Assembly: GCF_030053135.1 (NCBI RefSeq)
Contig: NZ_CP125652.1
Location: forward strand, 1,116,001-1,180,000
Length of the DNA stretch: 64,000 nucleotides
Direction of reading: 5' to 3'
Source: Rhizobium sp. BT04
Lineage (GTDB): Bacteria > Pseudomonadota > Alphaproteobacteria > Rhizobiales > Rhizobiaceae
The translations under genes were made by a program, and so were the position numbers. Every line of letters begins with the position of its first letter. Position 1 is the stretch's first letter. Shown here piece after piece: positions 17,525 to 26,158 of this stretch. The notes under the pieces were generated by a model. That model ran no database searches. It saw only the letters and a program-made list of their open reading frames with translations, and was not told where the DNA came from.

Positions 17525-18823
17525 TTACTGGCGTAAGGTCCGGAACGCCGTCCTGAGCTCAGCCGTCATGGCCATGGGCTGTTCCCAGGCGGCAAAGTGA
17601 CCACCCTTCTCGAGCCTGTTGTAGTGAATGAGCTTCGGATAGGCCTTCTCCGCCCAGCTGCGCGGCGCCGCATAGATCTCGTCGGGAAAAACGCTCACGG
17701 CAGCCGGGATCTTCACGCCCCTGGGATCGAAGAAGCCTCCCGACGGGAAATGCGCGTTGTCCCAGTAGAGTCGCGCCGAGGAGATTGCGGTATCCGTCAG
17801 CCAGTAGAGCGTGACGTTGTCGAGGATGTCGTCCTGCGTCAGCCCCTCCGGTTTTCCATCAAAAACGCGGGCGATCATCTGGTAGCTGCGAATGTCGTGG
17901 TCGAGCATCCATGCCGCCAGGCCGACCGGCGAGTCGACGATCCCGTAGAGCGTCTGCGGCCGGTTGTTCATCTCGATGGCATAGCCGAGCCCGTTCTTGT
18001 AGAAGTCGTCGAGCTGGACCCAGGCTTGCTTTTCCTCAGGCGAAAGACCCGCGGGCGGCGGCCCGCCGGCTCCGAGCGCCTTGGCGATATCGGCCGGAAC
18101 CGTGGCCGCCATGTTCGTGTGGATGCCAAGCAATCCCGGCGGCTCCTGCAGAGCCATCAGCTCGGTGACCGCGTTGCCCCAGTCGCCGCCCTGCGCCACG
18201 AATTTCGTGTAGCCGAGGCGCTGCATCAGCGTCGCCCAGGCGCGTGCGATGCGAGGAGGATTCCACCCCGGCGCCGCCGGCTTGCCGGAGAAACCGTAAC
18301 CCGGCAGCGACGGGATCACCACGTCAAACGCGTCCGCTTCGCTCCCGCCATGCGCGGTCGGATCGGTGAGCGGCTCGATGATCTTCAGCTGCTCGACGAT
18401 CGATCCCGGCCAGCCATGGGTGACGATCAAGGGCAACGCATTGTTGTGCTTCGAGCGGACGTGGATGAAATGAATATCCAACCCGTCGATCTCGGTGACG
18501 AATTGCGGCAAAGCATTGAGCCGCGCCTCCATTTTGCGCCAGTCGTAATCCGCCGCCCAGTGGTTCGCCAGCTTCTGAATCGTCGCGAGCCGCACGCCCT
18601 GCGTGTCGTCCGTGACCGTCTCCTTATCGGGCCAACGGGTCGCCGCCACGCGCCGGCGCAGGTCGTCCAGCTGCTCTTGGGGGAAGTTGACGCTGAAGGG
18701 GCTGATCGCATCGCCGTTCGCCTGCGCGCCGCCCGCCGCAGCAAGCAGGCTGACGGCCCCGGCGGCGGCCGTCGCCGCAAGCAGCTCGCGCCTTGTAGGC
18801 GATGATAGGGATGTCGGTGACAT
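17525..18823 (-). CDS. Epoxide hydrolase, Tat-exported
   Basis: A 432-residue epoxide-hydrolase-N family protein. The N-terminus TRRELLAATAAAGAVSLLAA is a twin-arginine signal. The EHN domain spans about residues 40-150, then the alpha/beta core with HGWPGS (oxyanion), the nucleophile Asp in AQGGDWGNAV and the C-terminal His in KGGHFAAWEQP. It would open epoxides or related esters in the periplasm. AGAGGAGAG lies before the ATG at 18823. It sits between the ohrR-nudix pair and ohr, consistent with detoxification. Confidence 0.9.
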   Translation of the reverse strand: MSPTSLSSPTRRELLAATAAAGAVSLLAAAGGAQANGDAISPFSVNFPQEQLDDLRRRVAATRWPDKETVTDDTQGVRLATIQKLANHWAADYDWRKMEARLNALPQFVTEIDGLDIHFIHVRSKHNNALPLIVTHGWPGSIVEQLKIIEPLTDPTAHGGSEADAFDVVIPSLPGYGFSGKPAAPGWNPPRIARAWATLMQRLGYTKFVAQGGDWGNAVTELMALQEPPGLLGIHTNMAATVPADIAKALGAGGPPPAGLSPEEKQAWVQLDDFYKNGLGYAIEMNNRPQTLYGIVDSPVGLAAWMLDHDIRSYQMIARVFDGKPEGLTQDDILDNVTLYWLTDTAISSARLYWDNAHFPSGGFFDPRGVKIPAAVSVFPDEIYAAPRSWAEKAYPKLIHYNRLEKGGHFAAWEQPMAMTAELRTAFRTLRQ

Positions 18824-18954
18824 GACGCTCTCCTCTCCGTTCGATCTGTTGAATGGGACGAGGGGACTGGCCGACCTCGTTGTTAGGGCAGGTCATTCGC
18901 GTCTGGCCGGGACTATGCGCCTGGGCAATCCCTGGGTCAACTTGCCCGGTCAGG

Positions 18955-20019
18955 CTATGCGACAGTCGCCACGACCGGCCTTTCCGGCCGGCGCGATGAC
19001 CGCGCGGCCACTACGCCCTCCTCCATCATCTCGGCCGCCTTGGCATAACCGCCGCCCATTCCGTCGAGGAAATGCAGGTGTGACTCCGACCGGCCGGATG
19101 GCACGAGGCAGGTCATCAGCGCATGCGACTGGCGGTGCAGCCCGAAATCGATTTCGCCGCGCTCCCTTGCAGCAACGAGGATGGCTTCAACGCTGTCGAT
19201 CTGGTCCGCCGTGCAATCCAGCGTCAGGCGCAGGCCGTCGTCGAATTTGCGGAAATCCGAATTGGAGGCGACCTCCGACCACCGTTGCGCATCGACCTGC
19301 CCCCCGCTGATACCCGCGACATCCCCGGGCAGCGGATGAGATCGGCGCGGCGCGGCATCGAAAACCTCGAGCAAGCGCTTCGCCAATGCCGCAAAGACGT
19401 TGGGATTCGTGTGGTCGCGCGGCTCGACCAGCAGCGACAGGATCTCGCCGCGCTGGCTCGGGAACGGCGCCCAGTCGCAGCTCAAGCCTCTGAGGTCAGG
19501 CCTCATTGCATAACGGCCGGGCTTGATCAGAAAGCGGCCGTTCTTGATCTGCTGCTCCGCCCATTTGAGCCCGCCTCCGGCAAACATCGCATAGATCGCG
19601 CTCTCGGAAGCGGCATAGCGCGCGGTCCTGACGTCGCGCCCGTTCGCGCGGATTTCGCCGACGGTGACGAGCCCGACACGCAAGTCGAGATGAAGATCGG
19701 TTTTGGCGAAGCCCGCCACATCACGCAAGGCCGATGTCGCGGCCATGATGCCGTTCGCCGGCAAGGCGAAGGCTGCCCCGTCTCCGCGAAACACGAAGGG
19801 AAAATCGAACGAACCCCAGGCATTGCCGAGGGCGGCAATGATTGATGCACCGGCATAATTGACGTCTTCATAGCGCCCCGATCGGATCGCCGCGGTCGAG
19901 CTGACGACGTCGGTGATGCCGATCAGCCAATCGTCCGGCAGCGGCTCGTAGACATCAGGATCGAGCACAAGCGAAAACTCGTCATAGGCCTGGCGCGGCT
20001 CCGCGTGGCTGTTGGTCAT
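18955..20019 (-). CDS. DUF3095 family protein, cyclase-like
   Basis: A 354-residue protein matching the DUF3095 pattern: GITDVVSSTAAIRSGRYEDV near residue 35 and FVFRGDGAAFALP near residue 75. The D-x-x-x-S-T and GDGA elements resemble the first metal-binding strand and the GDG turn of class III nucleotide cyclases, so a distant cyclase-like fold is likely; activity is unknown. GGAG precedes the ATG. It lies about 107 bases downstream of ohr on the same strand and could be in the same transcript. Confidence 0.75.
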   Translation of the reverse strand: MTNSHAEPRQAYDEFSLVLDPDVYEPLPDDWLIGITDVVSSTAAIRSGRYEDVNYAGASIIAALGNAWGSFDFPFVFRGDGAAFALPANGIMAATSALRDVAGFAKTDLHLDLRVGLVTVGEIRANGRDVRTARYAASESAIYAMFAGGGLKWAEQQIKNGRFLIKPGRYAMRPDLRGLSCDWAPFPSQRGEILSLLVEPRDHTNPNVFAALAKRLLEVFDAAPRRSHPLPGDVAGISGGQVDAQRWSEVASNSDFRKFDDGLRLTLDCTADQIDSVEAILVAARERGEIDFGLHRQSHALMTCLVPSGRSESHLHFLDGMGGGYAKAAEMMEEGVVAARSSRRPERPVVATVA

Positions 20020-20126
20020 GGCATGTTCTCCGGATCGGCAGCTTTGGCTGCTGGCTCAGAAACGGGCCTACCGCCTTTCGGCAGACCCCCGCTTGAAGAT
20101 GACGGCGACGAGGCCGCCCTTCCCGT

Positions 20127-20522
20127 TCAGACAAGCCTGGTGTCGACGTCGATATTGCCGTGGGTCGCCTTGGAATAGGGGCAAATGCCATGGGCTGCCT
20201 CGATCAGTTCCTGAGCGATGGCGCGATCAATACCCGGCAGGCTGACATCAAGGCGTGCGCGCAGGAAGAAAGAACCGTTATCGGCATGGAGAGAGATCTC
20301 GGCATCGACCTCGGGACCGGCCGGCAGCGCGATCTTCCGCTGCGCGGCGGCGAGCTCGATGGCGCCGATATAGCAGGCCGACCAGGCGGCGCCGAACAGG
20401 TTTTCGGCCGCCGGATGCGGCTGCGGCAGTTTGATGTCGAGCGTGCCGTCGCTGCTGCGTGCATAGCCGTTGCGGCCGCCGGCGATGTGGGTCTTGCCGG
20501 TGAAAAGAAGCTTCTCGGTCAT
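20127..20522 (-). CDS. ohr: Ohr, organic hydroperoxide resistance peroxidase
   Basis: A 131-residue Ohr/OsmC-fold thiol peroxidase. The peroxidatic Cys50 is in FGAAWSACYIGA and the resolving Cys114 is in HGICPYSKATHGN, the pair that separates Ohr from OsmC. It reduces organic hydroperoxides in the cytoplasm using lipoylated proteins. AAAGGA precedes the ATG. The promoter TTGACA/TATTAA carries a perfect inverted repeat at the start-site region and a second copy upstream, both similar to the ohrR promoter element. Confidence 0.95.
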   Translation of the reverse strand: MTEKLLFTGKTHIAGGRNGYARSSDGTLDIKLPQPHPAAENLFGAAWSACYIGAIELAAAQRKIALPAGPEVDAEISLHADNGSFFLRARLDVSLPGIDRAIAQELIEAAHGICPYSKATHGNIDVDTRLV

Positions 20523-20553
20523 TGTCGTATCCTTTCGGCTTGATCAATTATAA

Positions 20554-20636
20554 CGCATCCGCTTAAATCGGATGCGCCTTAATATGCCGAGATGAATTCG
20601 ATGTCAACAACATTCCGATTTAATCGGATACGATTT
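20554..20636 (-). promoter_or_regulatory. ohr promoter with two OhrR-like operators
   Basis: On the minus strand, TTGACA (20607-20602), 17 bases, TATTAA (20584-20579). Immediately downstream is a perfect 8-bp inverted repeat, CGCATCCG / CGGATGCG (20554-20576), spanning the predicted start site. A second copy (CCGATTTAATCGGATACGAT, 20615-20634) lies upstream of the -35. Both resemble the element in the ohrR promoter at 16477-16500. Confidence 0.72.
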
Positions 20637-20840
20637 GTTTCGCTCGCGAACGAAGGACGCGGATAGTGCCGTCTTGCCTGGGAACGAGGCCCTCTATAGG
20701 CTCCGCCTTGGCTCCTGAGATTTGACTGGGAAGGCGGAGAATTGAGATGTCCTCCATAGACGGGCTGACAGGATGCAACTGCCCATGACACATTCCGCAT
20801 CCGGTAAAACGCGACACGCTTTAGCGCCCCCGGGCGAGGC

Positions 20841-21188
20841 TCAAACCTTCTCTTTTTTCCTGGTCTTTTCCTTCGGCTCGACCGGCGCATCGGGCGTCGG
20901 GGCCAGAAGCTTGCGCAGCGACGCGATCTTGTCCTTCACCAGCGGTCGGAAGCGCGTCGCGCGATAGGGCATGTCGGCGGCACCGTAACCTTCCGGCCCG
21001 TCATCATTGCCGCGATGGATTTCCGCGAGCTTTACCCCGATGAAGGTGCCGTCGACATAATGGGTATATTCGCCCACCCAGCGGATCGTATAGATCTCGC
21101 CCTTGCGGATGAGCTGGTCGATGCTGACATGCTTGAAGGTATCGTTGATGCAGACGACCTTCTGGCCGACGTGAAAATCATAGCTCAT
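20841..21188 (-). CDS. Conserved hypothetical protein
   Basis: A 115-residue soluble protein. The first ~85 residues (MSYDFHVGQKVVCINDTF..., then KGEIYTIRWVGEYTHYVDG) look like a small beta-barrel, SH3-like fold. The C-terminus is lysine-rich (EPKEKTRKKEKV). Similar short proteins occur in rhizobial genomes and phages. No function can be given. A preceding 318-base gap contains the ohr promoter and nothing else recognised. Confidence 0.65.
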   Translation of the reverse strand: MSYDFHVGQKVVCINDTFKHVSIDQLIRKGEIYTIRWVGEYTHYVDGTFIGVKLAEIHRGNDDGPEGYGAADMPYRATRFRPLVKDKIASLRKLLAPTPDAPVEPKEKTRKKEKV

Positions 21189-21301
21189 GGATCAAACTCT
21201 CAAACGGCAATCCGCCCCACCGATCTATACCGCGCCCGGCCCGGCCGGGTCTAGCCGCCGCGACAACAGCCGCACCGCGCCGACGGTTTAAGGCGAATGC
21301 A

Positions 21302-22648
21302 TCAGTCGCAATAGACCTTGCCGCCCTTGCGGGAGCGCAGGTCGAAGTGGAAGTGGTTCCAGTGTTCCGGGTTGCTGCCCGGCCCGAGCACGGTATTGAA
21401 ATAGCGGCAGCTATCGGTGCGCACTGCCTTCAGCAGCCGGCCCTCGCGCAGCGAGAACAAGCCCTTCTTGCGCACGTCGATCTCGTGGCCGTTCTTCAGC
21501 ACGAACTTGCCGACGTCGATGGCGTTGCCGCGGGCGTGTTCCGACATCGGATTGTATCGCTGCCGGCTGTTGTTCATGCGCCGGCAGGAATAGCCGCCGA
21601 GCGGCTGGATCGTCCTGATGCCGCTCCAATAGCGATAGCGCGCCGACGGCGCCAGCTCGTTCTTCACCCATTTGGCGAAGGCGAGCGTTACCTGGCAGTT
21701 CAGCGTCACGGCCGGCTGCACGCCGATATTGCCGGAGAGCCCCTTCAGCGACACCGGATACGGCACCTGGCAGGCCGGGCCTTGCGAGATCGGCGGCTTG
21801 TCGTCGAAGAGCACGCCCATGCGCTTCAGCTCGCGCCGGCAGGCAAGCTCGGAGGCCGGCATGACGCTGGGATCGACGGGTGCTGCCGGTTCGCTCATCA
21901 TCGGATTGTTCGGCCGCAGCATCGCGACCTCTTCGCTCTCATCCTCTTCGGGAACACGGGCCGGCGCCACGACCGGGCTGCCGTCGCTCCAGGCAGGCGC
22001 CCGGCTCATCTGCGCTTCTGCCGCCGGCTGCGGCATGGGTTGCCGCAGGGCCCGCGGTGCGGGCTGGCGCCCGGGCTGGTTCAGCTGCATCGGATTGTCG
22101 GTGCCGATGCCGTCGACGACGGGTTCGGTGGCGTTGCCCTCGGCGATCTGCTGCTGTTGCTCCTGCGCCAGGCCGACGACCGGCTCGGCTCCGAGCTCGT
22201 CATCCATGTTGACGCCGCCGGAAGGGATCGCAAGGTTCTGCGTGCCGCCCCAGTTGCCGCTCGGCTGGCCTGCAGCCAGCGCCTCGTCGCTGTCGATCAT
22301 CGGCAGTCCGCGCGCACCCCGTGCGCCCGCCGACCCCGGCGCGCTGCGCGCCGCCGGTGCTGCATGGCCGGTGCCGGCAAGGTTCGGCGTATCGAGATAA
22401 TCGACGGAACCCTGGCTATTGCCGACAGGCGCGCTGGAAACGGGATAGGAGGCCTGGCTCTCCACCGGCGCCATCCGGACGGAAGGCGCCATGCGCGCCG
22501 CCCCCCGTGCCGGCGAGATCGAGCTGACCCTGGTGCCGCTGTCGACATTGGCCGGCGGCACCAGCCCATCGCTGATCGAACAGGTCGTCAGCGCCACCGA
22601 AAGCAGCACAGGCAAAAGGGATCGCCGAGGAAAGGAAACAAACGCCAT
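21302..22648 (-). CDS. Extensin-like family protein, probable envelope enzyme
   Basis: A 448-residue exported protein. The N-terminus has a signal-type hydrophobic stretch (RRSLLPVLLSVALTTCS); the Cys could be a weak lipobox. Residues about 30-260 are low-complexity Pro/Ala/Gln-rich sequence. The last ~180 residues form the extensin-like C-terminal domain: several cysteines, SEHARGNAIDVGKF and EHWNHFHFDL. The His/Asp pattern resembles zinc D,D-peptidases (M15 fold), so a cell-wall role is likely. It is monocistronic. Confidence 0.85.
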   Translation of the reverse strand: MAFVSFPRRSLLPVLLSVALTTCSISDGLVPPANVDSGTRVSSISPARGAARMAPSVRMAPVESQASYPVSSAPVGNSQGSVDYLDTPNLAGTGHAAPAARSAPGSAGARGARGLPMIDSDEALAAGQPSGNWGGTQNLAIPSGGVNMDDELGAEPVVGLAQEQQQQIAEGNATEPVVDGIGTDNPMQLNQPGRQPAPRALRQPMPQPAAEAQMSRAPAWSDGSPVVAPARVPEEDESEEVAMLRPNNPMMSEPAAPVDPSVMPASELACRRELKRMGVLFDDKPPISQGPACQVPYPVSLKGLSGNIGVQPAVTLNCQVTLAFAKWVKNELAPSARYRYWSGIRTIQPLGGYSCRRMNNSRQRYNPMSEHARGNAIDVGKFVLKNGHEIDVRKKGLFSLREGRLLKAVRTDSCRYFNTVLGPGSNPEHWNHFHFDLRSRKGGKVYCD

Positions 22649-22757
22649 ACTCTTATCGCTTCCGCAGGCCGGCAGTGACCAAAAAAACTCGGTCCAATTT
22701 TAATTAAAAACGGTGAACGAAAACTTACCGGCACAATCTGAACGCGACGGAACTGCA

Positions 22758-22779
22758 AAAGGCCGCTTCCGCGGCCTTT
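22758..22779 (-). terminator. Rho-independent terminator after the chemoreceptor gene
   Basis: GGCCGC / GCGGCC stem with four-base loop flanked by A and T runs (AAAGGCCGC...GCGGCCTTT), 27 bases after the stop of the minus-strand chemoreceptor. On the minus strand the stem is followed by TTTT. Confidence 0.75.
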
Positions 22780-22805
22780 CATCTGTCGTTTCATCTGTCT
22801 TTAAC

Positions 22806-24626
22806 TCACGCTGCCCGTGTGTATCGGGCTTCAAGCGATTGCCCTGCCCCACGCAGGCGGAAGTTCGAAAGCAGCGTCTTCAGCTGGGTGCTCTCATCGG
22901 CGAGTGTGCGGCTTGCCGCCGTCGTCTCCTCGACCATGGCCGCATTCTGCTGCGTCATCTGGTCCATATGGTTGACGGAACCATTGATCTCGTTGAGCCC
23001 CGTCGACTGTTCGCGCGCCGCCGTCGCAATCGAGGCGACGTGGTCGTTGACCTTATTGACCAGCGACTCGATCTCCAGCAGCGCGTCGCCGGTCGAGCGC
23101 ACCAGTGCCACCCCGCCCTCGACTTCCGCCGCCGAGCGGCTGATCAGTTCCTTGATCTCCTTGGCCGCATTGGCCGAACGCTGGGCGAGTTCGCGCACTT
23201 CCTGGGCGACGACCGCAAAGCCGCGGCCCGCCTCACCTGCCCGCGCCGCCTCGACCCCGGCATTCAGCGCCAGCAGGTTCGTCTGGAAGGCGATCTCGTC
23301 GATCACCGAGATGATCTGGTTGATGCGGCTCGACGATTCCTCGATCCGGCCCATCGCCGTCACCGCATTGCGGACGATATCGCCGGAGCGGCCGGCGCTC
23401 GCTTTGGTTTCGGCCACCATCTCGCGCGCCTCGTTCGCCCGCTCGGATGCCGTTTTGACCGTCGCGGTGATCTCGTCGAGCGCTGCCGCCGTCTCTTCGA
23501 GAGCCGCCGCCTGCTGTTCCGTCCGCTTCGACAGATTGCCGGTCGCCTCGCTGATATCGGAAGCACTTTCGTTGACGACATGGCTCGATTCGGCGATTGC
23601 ATGGATGACGCCGTTCAGCGCATCGACGGCGGCGTTGAAATCGCCCCTGAGCTTGGCGTAATCCTCGCCGATATCGCCGATCGCAACCGTCAGGTCGCCG
23701 CCTGCGAGCTTCTCCAGGCCGACGCCGATCGCCTGCATCGCACGGGTCTGCCGCTCGGAAGCCGAACGCAGGCTTGCCTCGTTGCCGCGGCGTTCTTCTT
23801 CGATCTGCTGCTGCCGTTCGTCTTCCCGTCCGCGCAGCGCGCTGCGCTCGTCGACGGAATCGCGCAGCACCAGCAGCGCCTTGGCCATCTGGCCGATCTC
23901 GTCGCGGCACTCGCTGCCGGCGATCTCCACCGATGCTTCTTCTTCCGCAATCGCATTCATCGCCGTCTTCAGCCGGGCGATCGGCGCCGTCACGCTGCGC
24001 ACGATGGCATAGGCGATGGCAACCGTGGCGGCCGCGCCAAGCAGGCAGAGGACCGCCGCCCAGATCGCATTCTGGCGATAGAGCGCGGCAAGGTCATCGG
24101 CGTAAACACCGGTGCCGACGATCCAGCCCCAGGGCTCGAAACCGGCAACATAGGAATATTTGAGAACCGGCTCATCGGCGCCCGGCTTCGGCCAATAATA
24201 ATCGACGAAGCCCTTGCCGTCCTTCTTGACCTTGTTGACGAATTCAACGAACAGGAACTTGCCGTTCGGGTCCTTCATCTGCGAGATGTCGGTGCCGTTC
24301 AACTGCGGCTTGATCGGGTGCATCACCATGGCGGGACGCATGTCGTTGATCCAGAAGTAACCGTCCGTGCCATAGCGCATCGCACCGATCACGTCCTTGG
24401 CCGCTGCCTGCGCCTGCTCGCGGGTCATCGCGCCCGCCTGCTCCATCTTGTAATATTTGTCGAAGATACCGAGCGCCGTCGCCTCCATCTTCTCCAGCCC
24501 CGCCTTCCGCTCCGCTTGCAGCTCGGAATAGGAATAGTTCAGAAAAAAGACCATGGTCGCCGCAAGCACGGCAAGCGTGAAGCCGACGAGGCAGTAAAGG
24601 CGGGTGGAAATCTTGACGTTGCGCAT
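22806..24626 (-). CDS. Methyl-accepting chemotaxis protein with sCache_2 sensor
   Basis: A 606-residue transmembrane chemoreceptor from the ATG at 24626. TM1 covers about residues 8-33. The periplasmic part has a single-Cache domain ([36 protein letters not shown]) of the type that binds small organic acids. TM2 is followed by HAMP, a second HAMP-like helix, and the signalling core with the tip [20 protein letters not shown] and [16 protein letters not shown]. No C-terminal pentapeptide for CheR binding is seen. It diverges from the thioesterase gene. Longer starts at 24659 or 24674 are possible. Confidence 0.93.
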   Translation of the reverse strand: MRNVKISTRLYCLVGFTLAVLAATMVFFLNYSYSELQAERKAGLEKMEATALGIFDKYYKMEQAGAMTREQAQAAAKDVIGAMRYGTDGYFWINDMRPAMVMHPIKPQLNGTDISQMKDPNGKFLFVEFVNKVKKDGKGFVDYYWPKPGADEPVLKYSYVAGFEPWGWIVGTGVYADDLAALYRQNAIWAAVLCLLGAAATVAIAYAIVRSVTAPIARLKTAMNAIAEEEASVEIAGSECRDEIGQMAKALLVLRDSVDERSALRGREDERQQQIEEERRGNEASLRSASERQTRAMQAIGVGLEKLAGGDLTVAIGDIGEDYAKLRGDFNAAVDALNGVIHAIAESSHVVNESASDISEATGNLSKRTEQQAAALEETAAALDEITATVKTASERANEAREMVAETKASAGRSGDIVRNAVTAMGRIEESSSRINQIISVIDEIAFQTNLLALNAGVEAARAGEAGRGFAVVAQEVRELAQRSANAAKEIKELISRSAAEVEGGVALVRSTGDALLEIESLVNKVNDHVASIATAAREQSTGLNEINGSVNHMDQMTQQNAAMVEETTAASRTLADESTQLKTLLSNFRLRGAGQSLEARYTRAA

Positions 24627-24862
24627 GAGGTTCCCGGCGATTCTATATGTGAAATCCATCACATTCTGAACCACCGGAATTACCGGAGCGTAAAGCTTAA
24701 TTAGGAGATGATCAAATAACGTAAGGTGAGGTGCCGGTTGTAAAATTCAACCAGTTGAAATCGAACCAAAATAAATCGGTGCGGCTCACCGTCTTTTACA
24801 GCTCACGGTCTTTGCACTAGGCTGCTCTCCAGTGAATCGCCCCCTCAGATGGAGAACCCTTG

Positions 24863-25249
24863 ATGACCGATGCCGCCAAGCCGAGAGGCGAACTGACGCT
24901 GCGCACGCTTGCCATGCCCGGCGATGCCAATCCGGCCGGCGATATCTTCGGCGGCTGGGTCATGGCGCAGATGGACCTTGCCTCCGGCATCCGCGCCGCC
25001 GAGCGCGCCAAAGGCCGCGTCGTCACCGCCGCGGTCAAGGAAATGGCCTTCGAGCTGCCGGTCAAGATCGGCGATACGCTGTCGGTCTATACCGATGTCG
25101 AGCGTGTCGGGCGCACCTCGATCACGCTGATCGTCGAAGCCTGGGCGCACCGCTCGCGTTACGCCAAGATGGAAAAGGTCACGGCCGGCACCTTCATCAT
25201 GGTGGCGCTCGACGAAGAGGGAAAGCCGAAGCAAGTCCCCGAAGAGTGA
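24863..25249 (+). CDS. Acyl-CoA thioesterase, YciA-like hotdog fold
   Basis: A 128-residue single hotdog-domain protein. ANPAGDIFGGWVMAQMDLAS carries the catalytic Asn/Asp region typical of YciA and BACH thioesterases, and KIGDTLSVYTDVERVGRTS follows. It hydrolyses acyl-CoA in the cytoplasm. GGAG lies upstream of the ATG at 24863 (a TTG one codon earlier is less likely). A membrane protein gene follows 19 bases after the stop. Confidence 0.92.
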   Translation: MTDAAKPRGELTLRTLAMPGDANPAGDIFGGWVMAQMDLASGIRAAERAKGRVVTAAVKEMAFELPVKIGDTLSVYTDVERVGRTSITLIVEAWAHRSRYAKMEKVTAGTFIMVALDEEGKPKQVPEE

Positions 25250-25268
25250 CAGACCGGGGATCGACAGC

Positions 25269-25856
25269 ATGGAAACGGTCAGCTCGCCGGAGGTCTTCCT
25301 TCACATCAAGGTGGTGATGGGCATGGTCATCAGCCTTTCGCTCGCCAGGGTGCTGACCGGCGTTGCCGGCATCGTCCAGCATCCCGGCAAGGCGAAAGTC
25401 TACCCCGTCCATCTCGGCTGGGCGCTGTCTCTGTTCCTGTTCATCATCCATATCTGGTGGTGGGAATATCGCCTGCAGGCCGTGCCGGTCATCGGTTTCG
25501 GCATCTATCTCTTCCTCGTCTGCTTCTGCAGCCTGTTCTTCCTGCTCTGCGCCCTGCTCTTCCCGGCGAGCCTCGACGAATATGGCGGCTACGAGGAATA
25601 TTTCATTTCCCGGCGCAAATGGTTCTTCGGCATCCTCGGCCTCACCTACGCCATCGATATCCTCGACACCGCGATCAAAGGCCACGAGCGCATCCTCTCG
25701 CTCGGCTGGGAATATCCCGCCCGCAACATCGTCTACATCCTGCTCTGCGCCATCGCCGCCTGGACCCCGAACCGCCGCTTCCACACCGCCTTCGTCATCG
25801 TCAACCTGATCTATCAGGTGAGCTTCATCTTCCGGCTTTATGATGTGCTGGGGTGA
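25269..25856 (+). CDS. Polytopic membrane protein of unknown function
   Basis: A 195-residue protein with about five or six hydrophobic segments (IKVVMGMVISLSLARVLTG; LSLFLFIIHIWWW; VIGFGIYLFLVCFCSLFFLL; the last ends VSFIFRLYDVLG). No known motif was recognised. It starts 19 bases after the thioesterase stop and is probably in one transcript with it. Confidence 0.75.
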   Translation: METVSSPEVFLHIKVVMGMVISLSLARVLTGVAGIVQHPGKAKVYPVHLGWALSLFLFIIHIWWWEYRLQAVPVIGFGIYLFLVCFCSLFFLLCALLFPASLDEYGGYEEYFISRRKWFFGILGLTYAIDILDTAIKGHERILSLGWEYPARNIVYILLCAIAAWTPNRRFHTAFVIVNLIYQVSFIFRLYDVLG

Positions 25857-25863
25857 GATACGA

Positions 25864-26130
25864 TCCCGCGAAGCGGGAGCAATCGATCCAGTGAATCGAT
25901 TGCAGCATCGAACGCCCTGAGCCAAGCGAAGAGCCGGCCAGCAACAAACTCCACAAGCCTTCACCTCAAAGCCCGCACCCTCTCTCGAGCCTCGTCCTGA
26001 GGTGCCCCGCAGGGGCCTCGAAGGACGAGGCTGGCCACCCCCCTCGGAAAATACGGATGCCGGCGTAGCGCCCAGCCACCCGCCCCCGTGGTTCGAGACG
26101 GCCCTTCAGACCTCCTCACCATGAGGGCTG
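25864..26130. repeat. Composite intergenic repeat cluster
   Basis: The 302-base gap between the membrane protein and the DUF1501 gene is filled by repeats: a TCCCGC/GCGGGA hairpin (25864-25878), the string AATCGATCCAGTGAATCGAT (25881-25900) that recurs inverted at 51118-51138, a palindrome built on CCTCGTCCT / AGGACGAGG (25990-26030) related to copies near 40424, 41520, 41651, 54285 and 62572, and a 49-base unit (26082-26130) that is also found inverted inside uvrB at 47051-47099. Confidence 0.8.
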
Positions 26131-26158
26131 GTCGGTGTGCCGCGGGCACCTCCGCCCC

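Noticed and set aside
22713..24704. 663-residue plus-strand ORF
   Set aside because: It is an antisense shadow of the chemoreceptor; GC-rich third positions keep the opposite frame open.
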